Source: Acerihabitans sp035013185
GTDB taxonomy: Bacteria > Pseudomonadota > Gammaproteobacteria > Enterobacterales > Enterobacteriaceae
Direction of reading: 5' to 3'
DNA: 64,000 nt
Assembly: GCF_035013185.1 (NCBI RefSeq)
Contig: NZ_JAYGJO010000019.1
Coordinates: 1 to 64,000 of the forward strand
Positions 34,125 through 43,534 of the stretch are shown piece by piece. Each line of letters starts with the position of its first letter. Position 1 is the stretch's first letter. Both the position numbers and the translations under genes were made by a program. The notes beneath the pieces are model-generated. The model did no database searches, was not told the origin of the DNA, and was given only the letters and a program-made list of their open reading frames with translations.

Positions 34125-35105
34125 ATGCCAAATCAGTATCCCAATTTACGCCTTCGTCGCCTAAGACAGTCCGACTCTCTCCGCGCCATGTTTCAGGAAA
34201 CCCAGTTCAGCCTTAACGATCTGGTGTTACCCATCTTTGTTGAAGAAGACACCTCCGAGTATACGGTCATTGAGACCATGCCCGGCGTCTTGCGCATTCC
34301 TGAATCCAAACTGGCCTTTGAAATTGAGCGTTTTGCCAAAGCCGGGATTCGTTCAGTGATGACCTTTGGTATTTCGCACCATATGGATGCGACGGGTAGC
34401 GATACCTGGAATAAGCAAGGGCTGGTGGCGCGCATGGTGCGGATTTGCAAAGACACGGTGCCAGAAATGATTGTCATGTCAGATACCTGCTTCTGTGAAT
34501 ATACCTCACACGGGCACTGTGGTGTACTGCACGATCACGGCGTGGATAATGACGCTACGCTGAAAAATCTAGGCAAACAAGCCGTGGTTGCCGCCGCTGC
34601 AGGCGCAGATTTTATTGCCCCATCGGCGGCAATGGATGGTCAGGTGCAGGCGATCCGCAGTGCGCTTGACGACGCTGGGTTTATCGATACCTCTATCATG
34701 GCGTACTCGACCAAATTTGCGTCGTCACTGTACGGACCTTTCCGTGAAGCCGGCGGCAGTGTGTTGCAAGGTAACCGTAAAAACTACCAGATGAATCCAA
34801 TGAACCGTCGTGAGGCGATTCGTGAATCGTTAATGGATGAGCACGAAGGTGCAGATGCGCTGATGGTGAAACCCGCAGGTGCTTATCTGGATGTGATCAG
34901 TGATATTCGCGCCGCGTCGCGTTTACCGCTGGCGGCATATCAGGTGAGCGGCGAGTATGCGATGATCAAGTTTGCAGCCCAGGCGGGTGCTATCGACGAA
35001 CGCAAAGTGGTACGTGAAACCCTGGGCGCGATCAAACGTGCGGGTGCCGACATCATTCTGTCCTACTTTGCGATGGATCTTGCCGAGCAGGGCGTCGATT
35101 ATTGA
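34125..35105 (+). CDS. hemB: Delta-aminolevulinic acid dehydratase (porphobilinogen synthase)
   Basis: A 326-residue cytosolic enzyme that condenses two 5-aminolevulinates to porphobilinogen in haem synthesis. Active-site lysines are Lys197 (YSTKFAS) and Lys249 (MVKPAGAYLD), equivalent to E. coli Lys195 and Lys247. The zinc cysteines lie in SDTCFCEYTSHGHCGV. The ATG at 34125 follows CAGGAG; an in-frame upstream opening through the tandem repeats is probably untranslated or translated only weakly. A terminator follows. Confidence 0.97.
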   Translation: MPNQYPNLRLRRLRQSDSLRAMFQETQFSLNDLVLPIFVEEDTSEYTVIETMPGVLRIPESKLAFEIERFAKAGIRSVMTFGISHHMDATGSDTWNKQGLVARMVRICKDTVPEMIVMSDTCFCEYTSHGHCGVLHDHGVDNDATLKNLGKQAVVAAAAGADFIAPSAAMDGQVQAIRSALDDAGFIDTSIMAYSTKFASSLYGPFREAGGSVLQGNRKNYQMNPMNRREAIRESLMDEHEGADALMVKPAGAYLDVISDIRAASRLPLAAYQVSGEYAMIKFAAQAGAIDERKVVRETLGAIKRAGADIILSYFAMDLAEQGVDY

Positions 35106-35126
35106 TTTTGTTTTGTAGAGTAAATA

Positions 35127-35154
35127 AAGCCTGGCTTTTATGTCAGGTTTTTTT
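35127..35154 (+). terminator. Intrinsic terminator after hemB
   Basis: CCTG pairs with CAGG (extended by AA and TT) and is followed by seven T residues, about 20 bases after the hemB stop. Confidence 0.7.
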
Positions 35155-35335
35155 GTGTGCGAGCCATTAATGTGGTTAAAGGTTCGGACGATCAAAAGAT
35201 GCAATGCCAATAATAAAAAACACTATAATAAATAGCACGGTAATTAGTTTCTGGACATAACCTTTCGTCCTAAAGTTATTCTGGTATTGTGCCGATAGTT
35301 AGGCAATGATTTCTGGAAAATAAAATGAGACCCTT

Positions 35336-36901
35336 GTGTTTAAAAACATAAAAATTACTTCAGGTATTGCAATGATCCTGATTATATTCAGTTTATTGCA
35401 ACTGGTTTCCGGTGGTTTGTTTTTTTTCGCCATCAAAAATGATAAAACTAATTTTGTCGAGTTCAGCATGCTCTCTAGCCGCCAGGCGGAGTTGAGTGAC
35501 GCCGTGCAGACACTGATGAAAACCAGGATCACGATTAATCGGGTTGCGATTCGTATCCTGAAAAAACAGACCGATCCGGCGACGCTGGAATCCATTAACA
35601 GACTGTTGGCTGCGGCCAATGCTTCGCTGGACAACGCTGCGAGGCATTTTAGCAACTACAAAACCCTGCCCGCGATTGCAGGGCAAAATAAAGAAAATGA
35701 GGCGAGTGTTGAAACAAACTATCTGCAGATGTATGACATTCTGAAATCGTCTGGACAATTCCTTCAGGACAATAATTACTCGGCCTATGGCAACTTAGAT
35801 GCCCAACTGGCTCAGGACAATCTGGAAACCGCTTATAATCAATGGCGTGAACAAAGTAGGCAACTGCTGAAAAATGGCCTCACTGAAAACAGTAATGGTT
35901 TCGAACGCATGAAGTGGGTATTTGCGTCCATCGCCTTGTTGGTTATTGCCATGGTGATCAGCGTCTGGCGGCTTATCGGGCATATTTTGCTACGGCCATT
36001 AAAGCACTTACAGACACAAATTTTGCGTATTGCCGGGGGCGATCTTTCTGAAGCACTGATTATTACCGGCCGTAATGAACTGGGTCTGCTGGAAAACAGC
36101 CTGGGCTCCATGCAGCAATCGCTGATTTCTATTGTCAGCAATGTACGGGACAGTTCTGAAGCCATTTTGACCGGCTCCGGGGAAATATCAGCGGGCAATA
36201 ATGACCTGGCATCCCGAACCGAGCAACAGGCCGCTGCACTGCAAGAAACCGCAGCCAGCATGGAGCAGCTTACTGCCACGGTGAAACAGAACGCAGAAAA
36301 CTCCCATCAGGCGGCGCATTTGGCTAAAAGCGCGTCCGTAACCGCTGAAAATGGGGGGCAAGTCATTGATAGTGTAGTGAAGACCATGAGTGAAATTGCC
36401 GAAAGCTCAAAGAAAATCGCTGATATTACCAGCGTCATCAATGGCATTGCCTTCCAGACCAATATCCTCGCGCTGAACGCAGCGGTAGAGGCCGCTCGGG
36501 CGGGAGAACAGGGGAGGGGATTTGCGGTGGTGGCAGGGGAGGTGCGTATTTTGGCACAACGCAGTGCCAACGCCGCGAAGGAAATAAAAACCCTTATTGA
36601 AGATTCGGTTAGCCGGGTCGATACTGGCTCGCAACAGGTAAATCATGCTGGCGCAACCATGCAGGATATTGTGGGTGCTGTTGGCCGCGTAACCGGCATT
36701 ATGGGTGAAATATCTGCGGCATCCAATGAACAAAGCCATGGCATTGAACAGGTTAGGCAAGCGGTTAACGAAATGGATCGTGTCACCCAGCAAAATGCCT
36801 CGCTGGTACAGGAATCTGCTGCGGCCTCGGCATCGCTTGAAGATCAGGCTATGCGCCTGACGCAGGCGGTATCGATATTTAAAGTGGGCGCGGTAGCCTG
36901 A
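35336..36901 (+). CDS. Methyl-accepting chemotaxis protein
   Basis: A 521-residue chemoreceptor of Tar/Tsr architecture: first membrane helix about residues 8-32, a periplasmic helical-bundle sensor to about 190, second helix about 193-214 (VFASIALLVIAMVISVW), HAMP about 215-268, and the cytoplasmic signalling hairpin with tip sequence INGIAFQTNILALNAAVEAARAG. It ends FKVGAVA, without the C-terminal xWxxF pentapeptide that tethers CheR/CheB, so it would be a low-abundance-type receptor relying on others for adaptation. The GTG start at 35336 has a weak ribosome-binding site. The ligand is unknown; genes around it suggest a plant metabolite. Confidence 0.92.
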   Translation: MFKNIKITSGIAMILIIFSLLQLVSGGLFFFAIKNDKTNFVEFSMLSSRQAELSDAVQTLMKTRITINRVAIRILKKQTDPATLESINRLLAAANASLDNAARHFSNYKTLPAIAGQNKENEASVETNYLQMYDILKSSGQFLQDNNYSAYGNLDAQLAQDNLETAYNQWREQSRQLLKNGLTENSNGFERMKWVFASIALLVIAMVISVWRLIGHILLRPLKHLQTQILRIAGGDLSEALIITGRNELGLLENSLGSMQQSLISIVSNVRDSSEAILTGSGEISAGNNDLASRTEQQAAALQETAASMEQLTATVKQNAENSHQAAHLAKSASVTAENGGQVIDSVVKTMSEIAESSKKIADITSVINGIAFQTNILALNAAVEAARAGEQGRGFAVVAGEVRILAQRSANAAKEIKTLIEDSVSRVDTGSQQVNHAGATMQDIVGAVGRVTGIMGEISAASNEQSHGIEQVRQAVNEMDRVTQQNASLVQESAAASASLEDQAMRLTQAVSIFKVGAVA

Positions 36902-37096
36902 CCATAAAGCGGATGAGATACCGGGTTAGGGTGCTGACCTCTGCCACAACGGCTCGCGCGGGCATGGGAACTGCTTGGCAAGGTTGTTACCTCATCGTTG
37001 TTGCCAAGCAGTAACTGTGCCTATTGGTGGGTGAGGTCACTGTGCTGGGGGAATACAACCAGGACCATCCCTGGTTGTAGGGGGTAACCGACTCCG

Positions 37097-38782
37097 TCAG
37101 GCGATGTCTCTAACCGGGGGCGTTCTGGCTGGCGTATCTCCGGCGACGAAATATTTCGCCGTGCTTTTCGCCAGCGGCTGATGACCTCGTATGCGATCAG
37201 CAATCTTTTCGGCCATCATGATGGTAGTGGCGTTAAGATTGCCTGTAATGATTTGTGGCATGATAGACGCGTCGACAATCCGCAGCCCTTGAATACCATG
37301 CACGCGTCCCTGACCGTCCACCACCGCCATGTTATCCTTACCCATCTTGCATGAGCATGACGGGTGAAATGCTGTTTCAGCATGTTCCCGGATAAAGGCA
37401 TCCAGTTCTTCGTCACTTTGTACCTGTTCACCGGGGCTGATTTCCCGACCACGATAGGGATCCAGTGCCGGTTGCGCCATGATTTGGCGGGTGATGCGGA
37501 TCGCATCACGAAACTCTTGCCAATCCTGCTCTGTCGACATGTAATTAAACAGAATACTCGGATGCTGGCGCGGATCCTTTGACCTGACCTGCACACGACC
37601 CCGGCTCGGCGAACGCATCGAGCCAACATGTGCCTGAAAACCATGCTCTTTCACTGCATTACTGCCATTGTAGTTAATGGCCACCGGTAGAAAATGATAC
37701 TGAATATTTGGCCAGGCAAACGCCTCGCGGCTGCGGATAAATCCACCCGCCTCGAATTGATTGCTGGCCCCCACCCCGGTGCCTTTGAATAACCATTGCG
37801 TACCGATCTGTGGCTGATTGAACCACTGCAACGCCGGATAGAGTGATATGGGTTGTTTACAGCTATATTGCAGGTACATTTCCAGATGATCCTGCAGGTT
37901 CTCGCCGACCCCGGGTAGATCGTGTATCAGTGGAATATCCAGCCGGTTCAGCAGCTCAGCCGGCCCCACGCCGGAGCGTTGCAGTATTTGCGGCGAGGCG
38001 ATAGCACCACCGCACAACAGGACTTCCCGGCGGACACTGGCATTGCTGGCATGCTCTCCATGACTGTTGAAATAGCTGACACCGATGGCCCGTTTGCCAT
38101 CAAACAAAATCCGGTCGGTTAAGGCATGAGTGACAATGGTCAGGTTTTTGCGCTCACGGGCCTGATCCAGATAACCTCGGGCAGTGCTGGCGCGGCGCCC
38201 TTTTGGTGTCACGGTGCGATCCATTGGACCGAAGCCTTCTTGCTGATAACCATTGAGATCGTCGGTGTGCGGATAACCTGCCTGAACGCCGGCTTCCACC
38301 ATCGCATGGAACAGCAGGTTGTTGCCGTGCTTTGGTGTGGTAACACTCACCGGGCCCTCACAACCGTGAAAATCATCCGGGCCGCAGTCACGGGTTTCTG
38401 CTTTGCGAAAATAAGGTAGGCAATCAAGATAACTCCAGTCTTCCAGACCGGCCAGCGTGGCCCAGTTATCAAAATCCAGTGCGTTGCCACGGATGTAACA
38501 CATACCGTTGATCAATGACGACCCGCCCAATCCTTTACCCCGTGCGCACTCCATGCGACGGTTGTTCATGTGTGGTTCCGGGTCGGTTTCATACGCCCAG
38601 TTATAGCGCTTTCCCTGTAACGGGAATGCCAGTGCCGCCGGCATCTGGGTGCGAAAATCCAGGCGATAGTCTGGCCCGCCGGCTTCCAGCAGCAGCACCG
38701 TTATGCTTGGATCTTCCGTCAAGCGGGTTGCCAGCACGTTGCCGGCCGAACCAGCACCAATAATGATGTAGTCGTATTCCAT
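37097..38782 (-). CDS. betA: Choline dehydrogenase
   Basis: A 561-residue FAD-dependent GMC oxidoreductase that oxidises choline to betaine aldehyde at the membrane. The dinucleotide fold is DYIIIGAGSAGNVLATRL and GMC signatures are GKGLGGSSLINGMCYIRGN and GAIASPQILQRSGVG. The catalytic His region is EHAETAFHPSCSCKMG, and the C-terminal VDASIMPQIITGNLNATTIMMAEK. GGAGGGA precedes the ATG. It is the last gene of the betIBA operon, 23 bp after betB. Confidence 0.96.
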   Translation of the reverse strand: MEYDYIIIGAGSAGNVLATRLTEDPSITVLLLEAGGPDYRLDFRTQMPAALAFPLQGKRYNWAYETDPEPHMNNRRMECARGKGLGGSSLINGMCYIRGNALDFDNWATLAGLEDWSYLDCLPYFRKAETRDCGPDDFHGCEGPVSVTTPKHGNNLLFHAMVEAGVQAGYPHTDDLNGYQQEGFGPMDRTVTPKGRRASTARGYLDQARERKNLTIVTHALTDRILFDGKRAIGVSYFNSHGEHASNASVRREVLLCGGAIASPQILQRSGVGPAELLNRLDIPLIHDLPGVGENLQDHLEMYLQYSCKQPISLYPALQWFNQPQIGTQWLFKGTGVGASNQFEAGGFIRSREAFAWPNIQYHFLPVAINYNGSNAVKEHGFQAHVGSMRSPSRGRVQVRSKDPRQHPSILFNYMSTEQDWQEFRDAIRITRQIMAQPALDPYRGREISPGEQVQSDEELDAFIREHAETAFHPSCSCKMGKDNMAVVDGQGRVHGIQGLRIVDASIMPQIITGNLNATTIMMAEKIADRIRGHQPLAKSTAKYFVAGDTPARTPPVRDIA

Positions 38783-38805
38783 CGGATATTCCCTCCTATT
38801 GTGGA

Positions 38806-40278
38806 TTAGAAAACCGAGTCAAAATTACCCAACTCAATCTGTATCGATTTGATTTGTGTATAGTGTTCAAGCGTAGTCATGCCATTTTCACGTCCCACGC
38901 CAGAATGTTTGTAACCCCCAACCGGCATTTGTGCTGGGGATTCTCCCCAGGTATTGACCCAGCAGATACCGGCCTGAATCTGATGAATGACCCGGTGTGC
39001 CCGGTTAATATCCTGAGTGACCAGTCCCGCAGCCAGACCGTATTCAGTCGCATTGGCACGGCGAATCACCTCATCCTCATGTTGATAACCCAGAATGCTC
39101 ATCACCGGCCCGAATATTTCTTCACGCACGATCTGCATCTGGTCATGGCAGTCGGTAAATACGGTCGGTGCGACATACGCGCCTTGGGCCAATGGGCCTT
39201 CCATCAGACAATGTCCGCCGGTCAGCAGCGTTGCGCCTTCACGTTTGCCACTATCGATGTAGCGCATCACTGCATCCCGGTGTGCAAAACTCACCAGCGG
39301 ACCAAAGTTGACTCGCGGGTCGCTCGGATCGCCAATACGGATGCGGTTCACCCGGTCAACAATTTTTTGTTCAAAGGCGCGTTGTAATGACTGCGGCACA
39401 AACACTCGTGTGCCGTTGGTACAAACCTGTCCTGAGCTATAGAAGTTGGCCATCATGGCGATGTCCGCGGCTTTATCGAGATCCGCGTCGTCGAAAATAA
39501 TCAGCGGAGATTTCCCCCCCAACTCCATGGTGACCTCTTTGAGCGTTGATCCCGACGCATTGGCCATCACCTTTTTGCCGCTGACGACACCGCCGGTGAA
39601 AGACACCTTGGCAATGCCCGGATGTTCCGTCAGCCATTGCCCCACCTGTCGACCACTTCCGGTCAATACGTTGAACACGCCATCGGGTAATCCGGCCTCG
39701 GTGTAGATTTCCGCCAGCTTGAGGGTGGTCAATGATGTGACTTCGCTGGGTTTAAAGATCATCGCGTTGCCGGCGGCCAACGCCGGGGCCGATTTCCATA
39801 AGGCTATCTGTATAGGGTAGTTCCATGCGCCGATACCTGCGACAACACCGAGCGGTTCACGGCGAGTGTAGACAAACGCGCTGTCACGCAAGGGGATCTG
39901 TCGACCCTCCAGCGCGGGGATCAGTCCGGCGTAATATTCCAGTACATCAGCGCCGGTCACAATATCAACCGTCTGGGTTTCGCTTAGGGGTTTACCGGTG
40001 TCGGCCGTTTCTATCGCCGCCAGCTCATCGTTGCGTTCGCGCAGGATATCCACGGCCCGTCGCAGGATGCGCGAACGCTCCATGGCGGTCATCGCTGCCC
40101 AGATTTTCTGCCCGTGCTCGGCGGCGGCCACTGCTTTGTCAACATCCGCCGCGCTGGCAGCCTGGATTTGCGCAATGATTTCGCCGTTGGCCGGGTTTAT
40201 GGCATCGAAAGTGTCATCACCTGTACTGTCGGTATATGCACCGTTGATATAGAGTTTTTGTAAGCCGTAGCGGGACAT
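38806..40278 (-). CDS. betB: Betaine aldehyde dehydrogenase
   Basis: About 490 residues from the ATG at 40278 (MSRYGLQKLYINGAY), the usual BetB start; the open frame extends 41 codons into betI and that part is not coding. NAD-dependent oxidation of betaine aldehyde to glycine betaine. The general base is the Glu of VTMELGGKSPL and the nucleophile Cys lies in SSGQVCTNGTRVFV; the end TLEHYTQIKSIQIELG is typical. It sits between betI and betA. Confidence 0.96.
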   Translation of the reverse strand: MSRYGLQKLYINGAYTDSTGDDTFDAINPANGEIIAQIQAASAADVDKAVAAAEHGQKIWAAMTAMERSRILRRAVDILRERNDELAAIETADTGKPLSETQTVDIVTGADVLEYYAGLIPALEGRQIPLRDSAFVYTRREPLGVVAGIGAWNYPIQIALWKSAPALAAGNAMIFKPSEVTSLTTLKLAEIYTEAGLPDGVFNVLTGSGRQVGQWLTEHPGIAKVSFTGGVVSGKKVMANASGSTLKEVTMELGGKSPLIIFDDADLDKAADIAMMANFYSSGQVCTNGTRVFVPQSLQRAFEQKIVDRVNRIRIGDPSDPRVNFGPLVSFAHRDAVMRYIDSGKREGATLLTGGHCLMEGPLAQGAYVAPTVFTDCHDQMQIVREEIFGPVMSILGYQHEDEVIRRANATEYGLAAGLVTQDINRAHRVIHQIQAGICWVNTWGESPAQMPVGGYKHSGVGRENGMTTLEHYTQIKSIQIELGNFDSVF

Positions 40279-40304
40279 GGTTTCTCCAGTATTGTTCGTT
40301 GCAA

Positions 40305-40892
40305 TTAAACGCCGTTCAGTTGCTGTTCGATGTACTGATGGGTGATCAGTAGGGCTTCGTCGTGGTTGAAGATTTGCTCGCTCAATGCGCTGCGTAACCA
40401 CAAGCCATCGATGAGGCCAGCCATTCCCTTAGCCGCTAATCGTGCATGATCGTGCGGCAGACAACGTTTGAATTCGTGGCATAAATTTGAGTATAGCCGG
40501 CGGTTATTAACCCGTTGCAGTCGGTGGAGCTGGGGACTGTGCATACTGCTGGCCCAGAATGCCAGCCAGGTTTTCATCGCAGCGCTATTGGTTTGACTCT
40601 CATCGAAATTGCCTTCAATAATGGCCTGCAAACGAGTACGTGGTTCATTGTTCTGCAGTGCGCTAAGCCGTTGTGTCACGGCTACGCCAAGGCGACTTAG
40701 CAGGTAACGCATGGTCGCTTCCAGCAGGCCATTCTTGTCACGGAAGTAGTGGCTGATAATGCCATTGGACACGCCGGCCCGACGTGCAATCTGCGAAATT
40801 GATGCGTCGTGCATTCCTACTTCGTTTACTGCGGCCAGGGTCGCCTCAATTAATTGCTGCCGTCTTATCGGCTGCATTCCTACTTTGGGCAC
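40305..40892 (-). CDS. betI: Choline-responsive repressor BetI (TetR family)
   Basis: 195 residues, the length of E. coli BetI, using a GTG start at 40892 that gives the standard N-terminus (M/V)PKVGMQPIRRQQLIEA, with GGGAG 8 nt upstream. Starts further up (ATG at 40910, TTG at 40919) are possible but less fitting. The TetR helix-turn-helix is ISQIARRAGVSNGIISHYFRDK, followed by LLEATMRYLLSRLG. It represses betT and betIBA until choline is present. A perfect palindrome about 90 bp upstream is the probable operator. Confidence 0.92.
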   Translation of the reverse strand: MPKVGMQPIRRQQLIEATLAAVNEVGMHDASISQIARRAGVSNGIISHYFRDKNGLLEATMRYLLSRLGVAVTQRLSALQNNEPRTRLQAIIEGNFDESQTNSAAMKTWLAFWASSMHSPQLHRLQRVNNRRLYSNLCHEFKRCLPHDHARLAAKGMAGLIDGLWLRSALSEQIFNHDEALLITHQYIEQQLNGV

Positions 40893-40983
40893 CGGTTTTA
40901 CTCCCATCATTTCACTCAATAAAGACCGTCAGAAAAGGGTTTTCTGATGAACATCCCGTCGTCGATTATGTTCATTAAACTTT

Positions 40984-41009
40984 TTTTTGATTGAATGTTC
41001 AATCAAAAA
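40984..41009. promoter_or_regulatory. BetI operator, perfect palindrome
   Basis: TTTTTGATTGAA (40984-40995), a TG spacer, then TTCAATCAAAAA (40998-41009): perfect 12-bp arms in the betI-betT divergent region. The core TTGATTGAA...TTCAATCAA resembles the known E. coli BetI-protected sequence. It lies about 90 bp from betI and about 250 bp from betT. Confidence 0.8.
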
Positions 41010-41260
41010 TGAATATATTTTATTAACACCGCGTTAATAAGTTGTATGATTTATGGTCGCTGGTTGTTGGATTTCAGACATTAATGGCTCATACAGGATT
41101 AATGATTTTTTTGGTTCATGACGATTGGCAAAGGCAAGTGTACTCAGCAGATCTCCCGTAATTAGCCTGGTGTTATTGGTCTTTTTATCTTGATATGCGC
41201 TAAGGCACGCTTACCCAACCCACTCTGGAGCTTTAACTTTAAACCTATGCAGGGGAAACG

Positions 41261-43297
41261 ATGGCGACCTCAGACATCGACACAAAACCGCAAAAGGATA
41301 CGATAAATCCGGTGGTGTTTTTTACTTCCGCGGGACTGATCATCGCGTTCACGTTAATGACTATTTTTTACCCGGTATTTTCCAATAAATGGATCGGCAT
41401 TGTTCTCAATTGGGTATCGTCCACGTTCGGCTGGTACTATCTGTTGGCGGCAACGCTGTATATTGTTTTTGTGATTTATATCGGGGCTTCACGTTACGGC
41501 ACCATCAAACTCGGGCCTGAACAATCCAAGCCAGAGTTCAGCCTGTTGAGCTGGGCGGCCATGTTGTTCGCCGCGGGCATTGGCATCGATCTGATGTTCT
41601 TCTCCGTCGCCGAGCCGGTAACGCAATATATGATGCCGCCGGAAGGTCAGGGGCAAACCCTGGAGGCCGCGCGTCAGGCCATGGTCTGGACCTTGTTTCA
41701 CTACGGGCTGACCGGTTGGGCAATGTACGCGCTGATGGGGATTGCCCTGGGTTATTTCAGTTACCGCTACAATTTGCCGCTAACCATTCGTTCGGCGCTG
41801 TATCCGATTTTTGGCAAACGTATCTACGGCCCTATTGGCCACAGTGTCGACATCGCTGCCGTCATCGGTACCATTTTTGGTATCGCCACGACACTTGGGA
41901 TCGGGGTTGTGCAGCTTAACTATGGCCTCGACGTTTTGTTCCATATTCCGGAAAGCCTGACGGTGCAAGCCGCGTTGATTATGCTGTCTGTGGTGATGGC
42001 AACCATCTCGGCAATCTCGGGTGTTAACAAAGGTATCCGTTTTCTCTCCGAGCTCAATGTACTGTTGTCTGTGGGACTGATTCTGTTTTTGCTGTTTTGG
42101 GGCGATACGGAGTTTTTGCTCAATGCGCTGGTGCTCAATGTGGGTGACTACATCAACCGCTTTGTGGGCATGACACTGAACAGTTTTGCGTTTGATCGAC
42201 CGACCAAATGGATGAATAGCTGGACGCTGTTTTTCTGGGCATGGTGGGTTGCCTGGTCACCGTTTGTCGGTTTGTTCCTGGCACGAATTTCGCGTGGCCG
42301 GACTATCCGTCAGTTTGTGGCGGGTACGCTGGTTATTCCATTTATCTTCACTTTGCTGTGGCTGTCGATCTTCGGCAATAGTGCGCTCTATCAGGTTATT
42401 CATGGCAATATCGATTTTGCCAAAGAAGTCATGGCCTATCCGGAGCGCGGTTTTTACAGTCTGCTGGCACAATATCCTGGATTTACCTTAAGTGCATCAG
42501 TGGCAACCATCACCGGCATGCTGTTTTACGTCACCTCGGCGGACTCAGGCTCGTTAGTGCTGGGGAACTTCACTTCTCGCCTGAGCGACATTAATAATGA
42601 CGCGCCCAACTGGCTGCGGGTTTTCTGGTCGCTGGCCATCGGTTCGCTAACGTTGGGCATGTTGATGACCGACGGCATCACCGCTTTGCAGAACACCACA
42701 GTGATCATGGGCTTGCCGTTCAGTTTTGTGATGTTTTTTGTCATGGCCGGATTATACAAGTCGCTGAAAGTGGAGGATTATCGCAAGGCCAGCTCGCAGC
42801 AGGCATCGGCCCCAACGGTCGTGTCCGGGGATGCTGTCCTCAACTGGAAACAGCGTCTGTCGCGGGTGATGAACTATCCTGGAACCACCTACACCGAGCA
42901 AATGCTGAATACGGTTTGCCGTCCGGCCATGCAGGACGTGGCCAGTGAGTTGAAATTGCGCGGTGCGAAAGTAGAATTCAACGAACTGCCGCCGCTGGAA
43001 GATGAGCGGCTGAACCATCTCGAATTACTGGTTCGGCTGGGTGAGGAAGAGAACTTTGTTTATCAGATTTGGCCTCAGCGCTATTCGGTACCGGCATTTA
43101 CCTATCGGGCTCGCTCGGGTAAATCCCATTACTACCGTTTGGAAACCTATCTTACGGAAGGAACCCAGGGTAATGATCTGATGGATTACAGTAAGGAACA
43201 GATCATCAATGACATTCTTGACCAATACGAACGCCATATGCAGTTTCTGCATATTTATCGTGAAGCACCGGGAAACACACTAAACTTCCCGGAATAA
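41261..43297 (+). CDS. betT: High-affinity choline:H+ symporter BetT
   Basis: A 678-residue BCCT-family transporter with 12 membrane helices and a long cytoplasmic C-terminal tail (about residues 510-678) typical of osmoregulated BetT. The BCCT signature is FFWAWWVAWSPFVGLFLARISRGRTIRQF, and the first helices carry WAAMLFAAGIGIDLMFFSVAEP. It supplies choline to BetA/BetB. It is divergent from betI, 368 bp away. The tail (with LEDERLNHLELLVRLGEEENFVYQIWPQR) is the part that senses osmotic strength in E. coli BetT. Confidence 0.95.
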   Translation: MATSDIDTKPQKDTINPVVFFTSAGLIIAFTLMTIFYPVFSNKWIGIVLNWVSSTFGWYYLLAATLYIVFVIYIGASRYGTIKLGPEQSKPEFSLLSWAAMLFAAGIGIDLMFFSVAEPVTQYMMPPEGQGQTLEAARQAMVWTLFHYGLTGWAMYALMGIALGYFSYRYNLPLTIRSALYPIFGKRIYGPIGHSVDIAAVIGTIFGIATTLGIGVVQLNYGLDVLFHIPESLTVQAALIMLSVVMATISAISGVNKGIRFLSELNVLLSVGLILFLLFWGDTEFLLNALVLNVGDYINRFVGMTLNSFAFDRPTKWMNSWTLFFWAWWVAWSPFVGLFLARISRGRTIRQFVAGTLVIPFIFTLLWLSIFGNSALYQVIHGNIDFAKEVMAYPERGFYSLLAQYPGFTLSASVATITGMLFYVTSADSGSLVLGNFTSRLSDINNDAPNWLRVFWSLAIGSLTLGMLMTDGITALQNTTVIMGLPFSFVMFFVMAGLYKSLKVEDYRKASSQQASAPTVVSGDAVLNWKQRLSRVMNYPGTTYTEQMLNTVCRPAMQDVASELKLRGAKVEFNELPPLEDERLNHLELLVRLGEEENFVYQIWPQRYSVPAFTYRARSGKSHYYRLETYLTEGTQGNDLMDYSKEQIINDILDQYERHMQFLHIYREAPGNTLNFPE

Positions 43298-43311
43298 TAG
43301 CCTCTAGTGGC

Positions 43312-43347
43312 CTGAAGCGTCAGCGTTTTTCTCTGATCCCGCTTCAG
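43312..43347 (+). terminator. Hairpin after betT
   Basis: CTGAAGCG (43312-43319) pairs perfectly with CGCTTCAG (43340-43347) across a 20-nt loop that includes TTTTT, 15 bp after the betT stop. No T-run follows, so termination is not certain. Confidence 0.35.
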
Positions 43348-43361
43348 ACCCCGGTCAGGTG

Positions 43362-43490
43362 TTAGGCAAGGCGGTGGTGGTGCGTCAGGCGATAGATTTT
43401 GCGATAGATAAAAAATTCATCGTTGATACCGCCACTCTTGGTTACAGTAACATCGCCCATTCCTATATTCCCGAAGGGGCTCTTTCTCAT
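43362..43490 (+). pseudogene. Peptide-binding protein (SBP family 5) internal fragment
   Basis: In-frame translation gives LGKAVVVRQAIDFAIDKKF followed by IVDTATLGYSNIAHSYIPEG. This is the VRQAI.YAID...IV motif of DppA/OppA-type binding proteins (compare VRQAINYAINRQGIVDN in the intact one at 54.2 kb). No other part of the gene is present. A related fragment with a one-base deletion lies at 56119-56183 in the same orientation. Confidence 0.7.
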
Positions 43491-43492
43491 GT

Positions 43493-43534
43493 GTGCCGTA
43501 AAACCTCGGCCTTCAGGCTGGGGATATAAGGCAC
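43493..43534 (+). other. Symmetric stem-loop, possible IS200/IS605-type end
   Basis: GTGCC (43493-43497) pairs with GGCAC (43530-43534), then a 6/6 internal loop, then CCTCGGCC (43504-43511) pairs with GGCTGGGG (43516-43523) over a TTCA loop. The inner words AAACCTCGGCC...GGC..GGG resemble the subterminal hairpins of IS200/IS605-family elements. It abuts the binding-protein fragment exactly, as if an element had inserted there and mostly vanished. No transposase is present. Confidence 0.35.

Noticed and set aside
40893..40919. Upstream starts of betI (TTG at 40919, ATG at 40910 or 40907)
   Set aside because: The GTG at 40892 gives the exact usual BetI length and N-terminus with a well-spaced GGGAG.
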